Assembly: GCA_008729055.1 (NCBI GenBank)
Contig: SDUX01000004.1
Coordinates: 5,410,559 to 5,474,558, forward strand
Origin: Pyropia haitanensis
Lineage: Eukaryota > Rhodophyta > Bangiophyceae > Bangiales > Bangiaceae
Direction of reading: 5' to 3'
Length of the DNA stretch: 64,000 bases
Notes under the pieces: generated by a model
What the model was told of the DNA's origin: nothing
Databases searched by the model: none
What the model saw: the letters and a program-made list of their open reading frames with translations, nothing else
Shown: piece after piece, positions 1-12,120 of the stretch
How positions within the stretch are numbered: the stretch's first letter is position 1
Layout of the letters: each line of letters begins with the position of its first letter
Made by a program: the position numbers and the translations under genes

Positions 1-1390
1 AGTCAATGACGCTGAGCACGACTATGTGCTCAGAAGGTTTCGCAAACGTCGGGAAGTGGGTCATACAGACCCCCAAAGTGTCCATTCTGGACAGGTAGCC
101 GCGACAGGCCGTCCAACGCCCCACAGTGCTCTCATCCTTCAAAAACTGCATCTATCAGATCTAGACATTGTTTCTCCGTCAGCAGCGCCCCCGAGCGGCG
201 TAACCGAGGGGGATGGTGATTGCATTATGTCCGTTCATGGGTTCTTTGGGGGCTCTGCTCTACCAGACGTGTGCAGACCCGCACGCACAACTGAATAGAA
301 CAAGTAAAACTGGCTTGTGTATCCATCTGGCGTGCTGGGTGGCCAGGAAATGGTGAAGCGGGCGACCGGGCGGGGTGGAGGGGGGCGTCGGGCGCCGGCG
401 CTTCAGCAGTTGGGGAGTTGCCAGTCGTTGACCAGGATGGGTGTTCTTCCAAATGTGGTACTCTCATGTCCATCAGGAGTAAGTTCAGTATTGATTGTTA
501 CAGATTCGCAGTTCAAATCGTGTGACAGCCTATCAGACCAGACGTACGGGACACTAGATTCGCCGAATAGGCCGCGAGATGTGTATCAAGTCTGAGGTGT
601 GTGTACTTTTGTATCCACATCAAATAATCGCGGCTTGTAAGTTTCTTCAAATACCTCTGCGTGCAAGCAGCGTGGCTGGTTACCCCTCCCCCCGCATGGT
701 GGCGGCCGCTGCTGCCACGGGGGCAGCGGCGGGAGGGGGCGGCGGCGGCAGCCATTGCCGCCGCCGCGAGGGCGGGGGCGGCGGCGCCAGCCGCCACTGC
801 GGCGGCGGGGGCCGCGGCAGCGGCGATAGCGAGCGGTGGCGGCAGAGGCAGCCGACAAAGGAAGCCCGCGATTGACGGCGAAAGGCAGGCGGCGGTAGCC
901 CGCTGGCCGCGGCAGCCCGCTCGCGGCGGCCGGCAGAAACGGCGGCGGCGGCAGCGGCGGCCGGGCGGCAGCAACCCGGTGGGGGCGGCGGCGGTGGGGG
1001 CGGCGGCCGGGGCGGCAGCCCGGGCGGCAGGCGGCCGGCGGCCGGCCAGGCAGGCGGCCGGCGGCAGGCAGCAACGGCGACGGCGGCAGCGGCAGCTGGG
1101 GCGGCAGCAACCCGCAGCGGCGGGGGCGGAGGCGGCGGCGGCCACGGCGGCGGCCGGCGGCGGCGGCGGGCTGCGGCGGCGGCAGCGGCGGCGGCGGCGG
1201 CAGCGGTGGCGTCGGTCGCGGCCGCGGCAGCCGCGGCGGCCACGGCGGCGGCCGTGGCGGGCGGCCGCGGCCGTCCGCCGCGGCGGCCGCGGCGGCGGCG
1301 GTGGCGGGCGGCGGCGGGGGCGGGGACGGCCGCGACGGGGGCGGCGGCGGCGGTGGCGGCGGACGGCCGCGGCCGCCCGCCGCGGCAGGC

Positions 1391-1426
<36 letters not shown>

Positions 1427-1970
1427 GGCGGCCGGAGGCCGGCAGCAACGGCGGGGGCGGCAGCGGCAGCCGGGGCGGCTGCAGCCCGCAGCGGCGGGGG
1501 CGGAGGCGGCGGTGCCGGGCGGCCGCGGCCGCCCGCCGCGGCAGCCGCGGCGGCCGCGGCGGCGGCGGCGGCGGTGGGCGGCGGGCGGCGGCGGCGGCGG
1601 CGGCGGCGGCCGCGGCCGCCCGCCGCGGCAGCCGCGGCAGCCGCGGTGGCGGCGGGTGTGGGCCAGGGTGGCGGGGGGCGCAGCGCGTGGCAGGGGTGCA
1701 GGGGGGGCAGCTCGCGGCATGGGGGGCTGGGGTGGCTGCCCGTGGCGGGGGCGGCGCAGCCGCGGGGGGAGCGGCAGCAGCCGCGGTGGGGGCGGCAGCA
1801 GCCGCGGTGGGGGCGGCAGCAGCCGCGGTGGGGGCGGGGGCACCCGCGGACACGTCGGCGGGGGCACCCGGCTGCGACCGTGGCGGCGGCGGGGGGGGCA
1901 GGGGCAGCCGCCTGCGGGGGCGGCGGTGGCGGGAGCGGCGGCGGCAGCGCCGCCCTGGTGCGCGCTGCCA
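1..1970 (+). mobile_element. Dispersed repeat family, copy A (truncated by window edge)
   Basis: Three stretches of this window share one sequence plan: this copy, an inverted copy at about 41.5-44.2 kb (B), and a direct copy at about 44.36-47.56 kb (C). The head (about 6-170) holds a hairpin, CTGAGCAC-6 nt-GTGCTCAG, followed by TTTCGCAAACGTCGGGAAGT. The middle (about 310-450) matches B at 43270-43385 and C at 45235-45330. The junction CAAATACCTCTGCGTGCA near 655 leads into 1.2 kb of GGC/GCC-rich sequence. Long open frames run on both strands through that core, as expected from a trinucleotide tract without stops, so no protein is called. Compared with B, copy A lacks roughly 600 bp between the head and the middle. 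No transposase or reverse transcriptase is visible, so this is a non-autonomous repeat or segmental repeat. Confidence 0.6.
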
Positions 1971-2040
1971 CCGCAGTTCCGAGGTCCACACTCAAAATAC
2001 CCAATCGGTGAAGTACATCTCCGACTGCCAATTTCTGGGT

Positions 2041-2100
2041 GCAGCCTTGACGCAGCCTTGACGCAGCCTTGACGCCAGGGTTGACGGGCCCGTCAACCCT
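2041..2100. repeat. Triple 11-bp repeat plus perfect 24-bp palindrome
   Basis: GCAGCCTTGAC occurs three times head to tail (2041-2073). After three bases comes a perfect palindrome at 2077-2100, with arm AGGGTTGACGGG and its exact reverse complement and no loop. It lies just outside the GGC-rich core of repeat copy A. No function is assigned; a dyad binding site or a hairpin-forming element end are both possible. Confidence 0.85.
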
Positions 2101-3566
2101 AGAGTTTCCCGTCTTGGTGATTGGAGTCAATCGAGCACGACGACTGAGCCGCGATCAACGCTCGCGGGCCGATACGGCTGGCCATGTACACGACCGGGCG
2201 TGGCCACACAACACCAGCACGGTTGAGGCTGCCGGCCGCCACAGTGGGGTCCCACCGCTGGTACCAGCCCGCCAACTGCAAGGCACGGTCCTCCTCCGCC
2301 CCCCGACCCCAACCGGCAACGGCGCGCCTATGTGTTCCCTGTCATCATTCTCTGTTCCTTAGGCCCACTGCAAGCCACTGCCGGCAATCGCCACCGCCCT
2401 TTCGCGCGTCCCCCCTCCGCCGCCGCCACTGCGTCAGTCGCCACCCGCGATGGTCGTTGCCACGGTTGTCGCGGTCGATCCCGCGGCCGTGGCCACCCAC
2501 CCCGACGATGCTGTGGACACCGGGCCGTGACGGCCGCAGTTCGCCCACCACCCGCCACCCGCCGACCGCCTTCCCGCCGCCGCCCGGCGGGCCACGGCCG
2601 CGTGGGAATTCGGATCTGTGTCTCTGACGGGCCACGCAGTCGGCCGTGGCCCCCCCCTGCCGCCGCTGTCTCGACGACATACGGGCTAGGCGCACCGACA
2701 CAGGTGCCGGTCGGTGTGGGGTGGCGCCGGGCGGGAAAGACACGGAGGGAATTGACGGGGCGGTGCTCACTCCGCGACGCTGAGCACGCTGTCCATTCCT
2801 CCCCCCGCTCCCTTGCGCGCACGCGCAGCGGCCGCGGCTCAATTGTGTCTGCCGCCGCGGCGGAAGGGGGAACCGGCGCGGCGGCCACGGCTTCAGGCCG
2901 GTGGCACGGCCATGCCCCCCCCCCTCGCGATGCGGCCGGCCGCCCCTCGCTCGAGCCGCACAACCGGCGGGTGTCGGACTGTGGCGCAGAAGGAGGCGGG
3001 GGACAGCTCACCCCTGTCCGGTCGCGACTCGTAACTGTCCAGGCGCGGCTCACATCCCCAGATCGGTCTCGGCGCCGAACTGACCGCGGGCTGCCCTCAC
3101 CTGATTGCGGCCCAGCCCCGCCTCGTTGACTTCTCGCCCCCCCGGAGCGGACAGGGTGCCTCTCCGTAAAGGGGATGGCGCACGAGGGACGCGCTGACGC
3201 ACCTGCACGCCTGATCGTGGGGTTTACGTCACCTGTGCGAGCCGCGTCTGGGGTAGAGTTGGCGACGTCGTGGGAGAATAGCGAGCCTATCTTTGTCGCG
3301 GCCGCTCCCGGCTGTGAGATAGAGCGGCGGTCGTCCATAATGAGAGAAGTAGGGGGCGTCCCAACATGTGCTGCGAGAAGGAGGAGCGATCACAGCGCAA
3401 CATCGTTTGGCCACACCATCTCCAAACACACCCCACCTCCCAATAACAAGTTACAACAGATGAGCGGGGGGGTGGCAAAGACACAATGTCACTCACGTAA
3501 AGGGAAGGTTATGAAGAACACAGTAACATAAGAAAGTGAGGTAGGGCGGCGGCCACGCCCGTCTGT
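2101..3566. other. No recognisable gene
   Basis: GC-rich sequence with overlapping open frames on both strands. None shows a domain, signal or continuous biased composition that would single it out. The last 100 bases are less GC-rich and form the 3' flank of the gene that ends at 3567. Confidence 0.5.
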
Positions 3567-5828
3567 TCACACCGAGTAGGTGGAGCTGGCCCCGTCTGTT
3601 TCGTCCGCTCCCGCGCCTCCAGAGTGGTGGGACACGGATGGCGGCCGGGGCAGCCCCTCCCGCGCCTCTGCTGCTTCCTCCCGCGCCAAGACGGCCGCCT
3701 CGGTCGGGCCCCCCACCGGCCCGCGCCCATACATGTCACGGATGACGCCCTCCGAGTAGAGCACCGTCTGTGGGGTGGGCACGCCCAGCGGCCCCGAGCT
3801 GCTCGCCCCCGACTGCGACGACTCGGCATTCCTCCTCGACACGAAGAAGAGGACGCCAGCGACAACGAGGAGCGCCGCGAGCGCCACCACCACCACAATG
3901 AGCGCCGTGGCCCAGGCGGCGAGGCTGCCCCCCGCCGCAACGTCCGCGTCCGTGCCCACGCCAGAGGTGCCCGCATCGTCAGCCACGGCCGCCAGCCGCG
4001 GGATCATCTCCACGCCCAGCAGCGACGCGTCGCCACACGCCTCGCCAATCGCCGCCTGCGCAGAGCAGTCGTCGAAGCCGGCGGTCAGCGAATTGGCCAG
4101 CGCCGTGAATTCCGCCTCCCCGTCCACATACGCCTGTGGCGCGATGATCGCGCTGCCCAGCCGGATGGACGCAATGCCCAGCTCGTCCACCGGCACCCCA
4201 CACAGGCCGGCCATGCCCTCCTCGACCGGCTCCGCCGCGTTGACCGTGTAGTTCCATGGGCGGAAGCGCGTCAGCCGAACCTCTGCTTGGAGAATGTCCA
4301 TGTCGTCCCGCAGCGGCAGCGGGTGAGGCGTCGCCTTGAGCGCCTCCCCGACCATGGAAATCGTAATGGGCGACGGGTGCTCAATGGCGGTGGCCACCCC
4401 GCGGGTGCCCCCAAAGTCACACCCAATGGTGACCGGGTAGGTGGATCGGGGGTCCCCCCCGTCGACCGTCCACGTGACCGTCTGGTCGGGCTGCTCCATC
4501 GACGTCAGGCTCGCGTTGTGGGCGTAGCTCTTCCCATTGTAGGTGAGGATGACCTGCTCCACGTCGGACGGCTGCGGCGGGGAGAGGAGGTTAAACATGG
4601 ACAGGGTCACATCCCCGCCCGATGTGTTGACCTGGAGCGACTCGGAGATGGCCACGCACGGCGTGGCGGTTTCCTTGCGGATGGACACGGGCAGGACCGT
4701 CTCAAATGCCTCGCCATCCAGGCTCACCGCCGGCCACGTGATGTGGATGAAGAACTGTCCATACCCAACGCGGTACGGCGACATCTTGATCGCAAATTGC
4801 GTCGCCGCGGGATTGAAGCCCATCGCACAATCAGACGCCAGGCGGCCATTCACAAACCCGTCCGACGGGCAGCTGTCGTCCCACTCGAGCTCCCGCAGCC
4901 AGACCGACCCCTCCTGCTCGGTGAGGGTCAGCTGCATGTCGTCCACCCCCGGCGCGGGCCCCCGATCGGCCTGAAACGAGTGCCACCTGACATCCACCCG
5001 GTGGAGCGCCTTGGCCTTGAGCGCATACACCCCGGGCAGGGCCAGCCCGTCCTTGTCGTCGCCCGACACCACCTCCCCATTGACGAGCATCACAAAGCCC
5101 GCCACCGAATAGGCGCCATAGCACACGTACACCGCCTTGGTGGTCTCTACCGTCACCGTGTAGTGGGCCTTCCCGACCATTCCCTCAAAGCCGTTGGTAA
5201 ACGTCACGTTGGTGAGGGGCTCGCCGCCGTCGGAAACACCGCCGGCCGTCACGGTTGCCGGCGACACAGACGTCAGCACCGACGCGGAACGCTCTTCATT
5301 GGGCTCCAGCTTTGCCGACACGACCGTCTCGTCCGACGCGTTGGCGCGGAGGAGGACGGTCATCTCGTGGCTCGCCGCCCCGTACTGCAGCAGCAGGGGT
5401 GTCAAAGGGGAAAACGATACGTATTGGCCTTCGGCGGTCTTGCTGTTGAGACCAATCATGGGGGTGTCACTCACCCGCGGCGTCCCCGTCACGACGCCGG
5501 CCAGGGAGGTGACCGCGACCAGCAGCGCCGCCGCCACTGTTGAGGTAACAAGCCACGCCCAGCTTGTCCTTGCCGTCCTGTTCGGAATGGCGGGCGCGCC
5601 AGCGGCCGAGTGATTCCGCCCTCCCGCGCGGGTTGTCCGGGAAGATGGGCAGCCGCCCATGGCCGCGGCAGTGACGGTGGCGGATATGGTAGTGGTGGTG
5701 GTGGCTGGTACAGCAACGGCCGCCGCCGGCGCGGCGTCAACGGCGGTGACGGCGCCCACGGATCGGCGGAGCGAGCCGATCCACGACGCGAAGAGGGGCC
5801 GCGGTGGGCTGCGACTCATGCTCTTCAT
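3567..5828 (-). CDS. Membrane-anchored protein with large extracellular domain, family not recognised
   Basis: About 753 residues from the ATG at 5828 (reading MKSMSRSPPR). The frame is open further, to about 6077, without an ATG and with Ala/Val repeats made by GCC tracts. A later ATG at 5660 would place a hydrophobic segment (around WAWLVTSTVAAALLVAVTSL) about 30 residues from the start, like a signal anchor. The ectodomain has several N-glycosylation sequons (for example NAS, NVT, NTS, NYT) and scattered Cys. A stretch reading GFVMLVNGEVVSG followed by a basic beta-rich segment (ALHRVDVRWHSF) faintly resembles a PA14-type carbohydrate-binding fold; this is a weak impression. A second clear membrane segment (ATALIVVVVALAALLVVAGV) is followed by a short basic stop-transfer and a roughly 95-residue Ser/Gly/Glu-rich cytosolic tail ending SSTYSV. 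The topology suggests a cell-surface receptor or wall-associated protein. Composition differs clearly from the flanking repeats, so I am confident it is a gene but not of its function. Confidence 0.75.
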   Translation of the reverse strand: MKSMSRSPPRPLFASWIGSLRRSVGAVTAVDAAPAAAVAVPATTTTTISATVTAAAMGGCPSSRTTRAGGRNHSAAGAPAIPNRTARTSWAWLVTSTVAAALLVAVTSLAGVVTGTPRVSDTPMIGLNSKTAEGQYVSFSPLTPLLLQYGAASHEMTVLLRANASDETVVSAKLEPNEERSASVLTSVSPATVTAGGVSDGGEPLTNVTFTNGFEGMVGKAHYTVTVETTKAVYVCYGAYSVAGFVMLVNGEVVSGDDKDGLALPGVYALKAKALHRVDVRWHSFQADRGPAPGVDDMQLTLTEQEGSVWLRELEWDDSCPSDGFVNGRLASDCAMGFNPAATQFAIKMSPYRVGYGQFFIHITWPAVSLDGEAFETVLPVSIRKETATPCVAISESLQVNTSGGDVTLSMFNLLSPPQPSDVEQVILTYNGKSYAHNASLTSMEQPDQTVTWTVDGGDPRSTYPVTIGCDFGGTRGVATAIEHPSPITISMVGEALKATPHPLPLRDDMDILQAEVRLTRFRPWNYTVNAAEPVEEGMAGLCGVPVDELGIASIRLGSAIIAPQAYVDGEAEFTALANSLTAGFDDCSAQAAIGEACGDASLLGVEMIPRLAAVADDAGTSGVGTDADVAAGGSLAAWATALIVVVVALAALLVVAGVLFFVSRRNAESSQSGASSSGPLGVPTPQTVLYSEGVIRDMYGRGPVGGPTEAAVLAREEAAEAREGLPRPPSVSHHSGGAGADETDGASSTYSV

Positions 5829-8800
5829 CCCCCTAGGGGAGTCAGCCGCGCCGGCAAGGTGCCAGCGACAGAGGAGAGTCCCGAAGGGGGGGGAACTCGC
5901 GCGCACGCGGATGGATGGCCGTGCGCCGATGGCGGCGGCGGCGGCAACGGCGGTGACGGCGACGGCGGCGGCGGTGACCGCGGCGGCGTCGGCGGTGACA
6001 GCAGCGGCGGCGGCGGTGGCAGGTTGGACTGGACAGTCACTGCGGCGGCGGCAGCAGCGTCGTGGCGGCAGCGGCACAGGCGGCGGTGAGCGGCGGTGGT
6101 GGTAGAGGCAGTGGCGGCGGCGGTGGCGGTGATAGTGGCGGTGACAGTAGCGGCTCCTCCCCGACAGTCAAACCCTACGCTGCCCACCCCAGACGCACGA
6201 CCCGTCAGATGCCCACCGCGCTGCGCGGTCGAGAATACTCGTGGCGGCGGGCCAGACGAGCTGGGGGAGCGGGCAGGCGGACAAGGATGCTCGGGTCAGG
6301 TGCGTCGTCGGCCGATGTGGCGCAACGTGGGGTCCGGGCTGCCGGACAGGCCGTCCGGACGAACGGAGGGGGGGGGAGGGAGGAGAGGCAGGAGAGAAGG
6401 AAGGGCGGGTCGCTGTGCGCCGCGACCGAGGCGGCGACGGCCTGAAAAAACCGACGACGGGGGGTGTCTGCGACCACAACCCGCCCCTGCCGAGTCACGT
6501 CAGCGCCTATGAAGCACCACCCGCGGCCACGGGCCCGGTGGGCCCGCCGACGGCCGCCCTCCCGCCTCCGCCACCGGAGTGCAACCACGCTTCCCCACCA
6601 GACGCCCCCGCCAGGCGCCCTCCCCACGCCCCCCGGCCGGCGGCGGGCCCCGCTCTCCAGGGGCAGCGGCCACTGGGCGATCCAGCCTCGCGCCTTTCTC
6701 CCACCTCCCCCATGACCATCTGCAGGCCCCCCCCTGTCCCCCCCCCCGTCCCATCAGCCACGGCGGGGTGTGGTGTGGTGTAGTGGCAAACGGGGGGGGT
6801 GGGCCGCAGCGGGAGGCCTCCTGGCCACCACCCGGGCCGGGAGGCCGGCCTGCCGGGCACACCGGCTGCTTTCGACTTCCGTCACGGGGCCGGCGCCCCA
6901 CCCACTCACGCCCCACCGTCACGGCCGGGCGGGGGCACGGCAGAGCGGCTGACGCGCCCAGCCGTCGGTAACAGACGGGAGGGTTGGGGGCAGTGTGGCT
7001 TCTGTCCCCCCCCCCCCATCTGCTGCCGCACAGGTGTTTGTGGCCGGCACAGCGATGCGCCAGCGACGCGCGGTCACGCGCGGCATACAACTGGGGGGGG
7101 GGTGTGCCTGAGTCGGGAGGTGGGGGGGAGAGAGGGTCGGCGGGAGCAGAACCACCTCGTCAATCGGTGGGGGTCTGTGAGGCGGGTACGGTGGTCGGGT
7201 GCGGGTGCGCATGGGTGCGCGTGCGCGCCCGCCGACCGACCGGGGCGGGACGGGGGGCACCCGCCGGTAGTGGCAGCGGGTGGAGCCGCCACCTTCCCCT
7301 CGGGCCTGGCACCCCACTCCCCCCCGACGCAAGTGCGCAAAAGGACCTGCGCCCGGCCGCGACGACGGGTTGGCTGGCGGGCCGGACCGGCCCGAAAAAG
7401 AGGGGGCGGCCACAAGAGAGCCACTGGGGCGGGGAGGGGGGGCGCGTTGAGTTGGAGAGGGGTGGCGGCGACGGGAGACAAACTCGACCCAGCCTGCCGC
7501 CAAGGCCGAGACATTCCCGCGGGAGTCTCCCCCCTCTTCCCCCCCCCCGCCCCCTAAAGCTGCATTCCCTCCACTTTTATGCGGCACGCAGCACCCCGGC
7601 CGTGGCTGCCGACGGCGGGCAGCAGCGCGGACCCACCCACCCTTTACCCACCGACGCTCCCGCGGCGACCCCGTCGACCCTAGATCACGCGACGCCTGGG
7701 GCGCTCGGTCGCGGCAGGAGGGGCGGCGCGTGTGGCGAGTGATCGCCGCGCCGGCGAGACGGGGCGGCCGGGAGGCAGCCACGCGGGGGGGGTGGGTGGC
7801 GGGCCCCAACTGCCCGCGCTTTGCGCGCAGCCGACGCAGCCGGGGAACGGTGGCGCTCGAGGTCACTGGCCGGGCACCATTGCAGGTGGTCCGACGTGGC
7901 CGCGGTTACGGGCCAAGCTGGAAGTGGCGGGGGGGGGGGGGGTCCTGCCGGCCACAGATGGTCCTGTGATCCGGTTGGGGTGGGGGGCGGGTCGCGGCCC
8001 GGCCACCCGCGCCTCCAAAGCGGCACACGGCCGGCACTGGCGCCCACCCGCTGCCCCCGTGCGCGAACCACCGCCGAGGTTCGGGGGGGGGGAAAGGGAT
8101 AGGATTGGAGGCATCGGGAAAAGAACAAGAGGTCCGCTCGGCGCGGGGTGGGGGTCTGGGTTGGTCTCCCCCACAAACACTCTCTCACTGTTGCTCTGGG
8201 GAGGGGTGGGGTGGCCGAGCGGGTGGAGACGCCCGCGCACAGGACCCCGACCATCGCCACCTAAAACGCGTGCCTCTATCTCGGGGACAGCCTGCCTGCC
8301 AACCTCACTCGTCCACAGCGAACCAAAACGCTGCCCGGAGGGATCGACCGCTGTAAGAGATGTTGCAGAGGGGGGGGGCGTGGGTGGGGCGAGCTGAAGG
8401 GTGCGCAAGCTATGGCCTCTGTGTCGCGTGTGCAGTCCTCGGGGCACGACGCCTGTCCAGAAGAGCCGACCAGCCATGTCAAGAGCCCTGTGGGCCCCCT
8501 GACACAGGGGCGAGGGTCCTGCCCTCACAACCGCCACCACCGTCAGGGGGGGTCTCCCCCACGCTCCTCCCCGCACCCCGCACGCCTCTTGACAGCCGGT
8601 GGTGGCCCCACCCGCCGCCCCCTCACCGTGATCCACAACGCACGCGCGCACGCGCATGCGCTCGCCGACCAAAAGAGGGGGCGGGGGGGGCGGAGGCGGG
8701 TCCAAGCCCCCCCCCAGGACGCTCGATTAGGGGCGGTGGCGGCGGTGGGACGGTGGGTGCGGCTGTTCCTGTGCCCACTTCGCACCCTCCCCGCCGCTGG

Positions 8801-9600
8801 TGGTGGCGGCAGCGGCGGCGGCGACGGCGACGGTGGCGGCGGCGGCGGCGGCGGCGGCTGCGGCTGCGGCGGCGGCGGCAGGGGACGCTGGCTTGACCTC
8901 TATCCGCGTGCTAGCTGCTGCGGCGGACGGAGAGCGCCGCCATACCCTCGGCCTGCCCCACCTCCCTCCCTGCATCCCTTGCCCCCACTCGCTGCAAACC
9001 GGCTGACCCGCCTCGTTTCCGCTGCACCGCGGAAGGAGTTGCGAAGGACGAGACGCGACAGGGGGAAGGGGAGACCACCGCGGCTTCATGGCGAGCCCCC
9101 ACACTGCCTTCCCCCGAAATCCCCAAACCCTCTATTTGTGAAAGCAATCCCCCCTGCACCCGCCACAACAGCCGGCCCACCTCCCCCCACCCACGCGCCC
9201 CGCCGCTCCGCTGGCATCAAAGGACCGAACCCCCCCTTTCCCATATACACCAGCAAGGCACGCGGTCGGGTGCGGAGCGGGGGGCTGTTTGCCTCAGCCA
9301 GAGAGTGCGGGGCGGGTTGACGGCTTTGGAGGGAGTTTTTGCGCTGGGGGGGGCACAAGGAGCGAAACAGGGTGGCTGTCCTGTCGCCTGCGGGAGGCGC
9401 ACCCGATGGAGGCCAGAGCGGGGGTGGGGGCGCCGCGGCGACGCCCGATTGATGCACGTGCCCAGTTGCGCGCCAGCTCCCAAATGGTCAGGGCCCCGTT
9501 TGGGCGTCGGTCGTGAGGGTCAAATGGCCAACGACGATCAGTTGGTGCCCACGGGGCGAGCGTGACAGCCGTGATCGGCGCTGTCCCGCTGAATCGGATA
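5829..9600. other. GC-rich intergenic region without recognisable gene
   Basis: The first 250 bases are GGC/GAC tracts upstream of the membrane-protein gene and may be its 5' leader. The rest has many short runs of G or C (7-12 nt) and competing open frames on both strands. I found no domain, no tRNA and no splice-supported exon. A segment near 8780-8880 is another GGC tract. Confidence 0.5.
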
Positions 9601-12120
9601 CAAGTGGTCAAAATCCATTCCGTCGCTAGCTAATTGACCCCGATTGGGGACCGGAGATCGGCGCAGGGGAGCCCGCCTCCCGGCTGCTTCACAGCACTAC
9701 CACCGTCCTGCCCCCCAAATGACCGTGGACAGAGGACGGGAACAAAAAAAGCTCCACACGCTGGGCAGTACGCCCCGAGGCTGATTGTCTTGGTGGAAAG
9801 ACGCCCGACACGGACAACGAGGAGAGGACCCCGTGTCTGCTCAAACACAATGGCGGCTGGCCGAGGCCGCGTCGATCCACGTGGGCTCTCCGCGCCCACG
9901 AGTTCGGTCATCAGCACGTGGGAGAGCGATTGAGGACGCTGGACCCCGAGATCCGGAACAACCCTACGAGTGTGGCAGAAACGCCCATGAAGCCCATTGA
10001 CTCATCGAGGTTTGAAGGTAGAGAGCTATCCGACAAAAGGAAGTTGAGGATGGGCACTTTCAGGAACAATATCTGTCGTTTCCTTTTGAGAATCCACTTA
10101 TGAATGTGCTTCATGGTGTCCTGTGGGCATCGCATGACCTGCCGGCGATAAAGCGTCTGTAGTCATCATTGATATTGATCGAATGGCCTTCCTTGAAAGT
10201 GTACTTTTTTGTGAACTATAATGTTTTTTTCGATTGATCGAGTGTCTGCTGTGGTTTCTGCTATATTTTATCAGTTTACTCAACTTGTTGCGCTTGTTGC
10301 AACTTTTAAATCACATCAGATTACAGTCTGGCTGCGTTCGCTCTCGAACGTTCGAACTTTGCATTCCAACACGTGTGAGGAGGCAGGCAAGAAGATGCAC
10401 TCGCCCGCGGTGAGTGCCACGCGGGCGCCAAGCCGGGAAGGTGGGAGGGAGCGGCTCACGAAGCGTCGAGAGCGCTGGCGCGAGCGCAAACGAACGTGCC
10501 GGCCACCGTCGGCCGGCGGGTTCCCCTCCGCGCCCCCACCTGATGTCCCTTTCCCCCTCCAGGAGCGGAGAGATCCCGCGCCCGCGGAGCAGAGGGAAAG
10601 CTGGCCGGTCGGCGGCTGCCAATCCGCCACCCCTCAGCAATTAGAGAGAGAGAAGCAACGTCAATAGGCCCACCCGCTGGGCGCAGACATAACAGCTTAA
10701 CGCAACGTACACGACATACAGATACGCCGGAGGGAGGGGAGCGTGGGAGGGCGCGCTGCTCTTGGCAGCGGCTGTGTCGGGTCTAGAAGGCTCGTGACCG
10801 GCCCCCGGTGTAGAGGCAGGTACTCCGTGGGACCGCGTGGGGGTGTGCTCTCTATATCTTCCACAGCACCTCAGGCGCTGGGCTTCCTAGAACACAAATC
10901 GTCCCGCTCGCAGAGGCGTCATGATGAACCCTCTGGTCACAAGTGAGAATCTGTTCAATTATTTTAAACACGTGCGAGCTTGACACACATATTTTTGAAC
11001 GTGGCCAACAAGATTATGAGTTGCAGCAGACGTGTCGTCGTGGTGCAACCGGGTCAAAAAGCTTTCGACCAAATATGGTTATGTACCGGAGGCGACGCAA
11101 CTAATCACAAAATGAGAGTGAAGTCAAAGCATGCACCGAATGCCTAGACAAACCCAGCAGGAGTTCAATCAATGTGAGCACGTTCATCGCCCTGCTGGTG
11201 GCGAGATTCTTTGTTGTGTTTTGGACGTGTTCCACCAGCCGAAGCATATCTAGAGCGCCTCACGACACAGAACCTCTGTGATCAACTTGACAGACGAGAA
11301 ATCGACTGTGTTGGAGGTTCGTCGTGAGAAGGGGCGCTGTTTGCCGTGGCGCGTGTGAGAGCAAATGATCGTGGCGCTCCTTGTCAGGGTGAGCCCATCC
11401 GCCCCGGCTTGATGGGACGAGCTTGGGAAAGAGGTTCGCGCAATGGACGCTTGGCGCGCATATTCGGGAGTGAAACGCCTCTCGTGCAAGTGCTGGGACC
11501 TCGGGTTGTCCAAGTGCAGAGGGGACGCCGTCGAAAAGGCTTGATGATACAGCCCCTTTCGGTCTTGCACAGAACCGACGCTGCGGCTCGTCATGGTGAA
11601 GCCTACCAACGATGCGTACAAGTCGTTCGAGAGGGTCGGCGTGCGATCGAGAGATCGTCAGTCTGGGCGGGTCGGCTCTGCGGATCGGAGAAAGTCGGGG
11701 GGGGCTTTGCGTGAGCGACGAGCCGTGGACACAGGGACTCACGCTCCTCGTCAGAAAAACATGGTTCTTGGTAAGAAGGTGACACCTTCCCTGCACGAAG
11801 CTGCGTCTGGTCCATCCAGACAGCAGGTCAATGATGTATCTTGAACGTTCGACCACAGTCATGCTCATCCTGAGTCTCTTGTGCGTCATTTGTTTGTCGA
11901 ATAGCAATATACCTCATTGCGTATGTCTGCAGCGGGTTGGACCTCGCGAGGGGATGCCCATGGACGTATCGGCCACTGGGCGAAGGTTTGCAATGCACAA
12001 TCCGCCAGCAATTCTCCGGCGAGAGTGATCCGTAGCGAACTTTCTTGTTCGAGTGTCCGGCTTGCGCGCAAAAGATTCACCCATCACTTGAATCCCCGCT
12101 CACACGTGCGGGAAACGCGT
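9601..12120. other. AT-richer intergenic island, nothing recognised
   Basis: GC drops markedly around 9900-11300, with T-rich and A-rich stretches near 10190-10330 and 10960-11120. Open frames are short and show no domain. No terminal inverted repeat pair or tRNA was seen on reading. Confidence 0.45.

Noticed and set aside
661..2061. Long plus-strand and minus-strand open frames taken as genes
   Set aside because: Both strands are open because the sequence is a GGC/GCC tract, and the products are homopolymeric.
8205..8260. TGGCCGAGCGGGTGGAGACG resembles the D-arm/A-box of a Ser or Leu tRNA
   Set aside because: No acceptor stem, anticodon loop or GGTTCGAATCC-like T-arm at the right distance.
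11250..11907. 216-codon minus-strand frame in the AT-richer island
   Set aside because: Balanced composition but no recognisable domain, and competing frames on the plus strand; not enough to call a gene.
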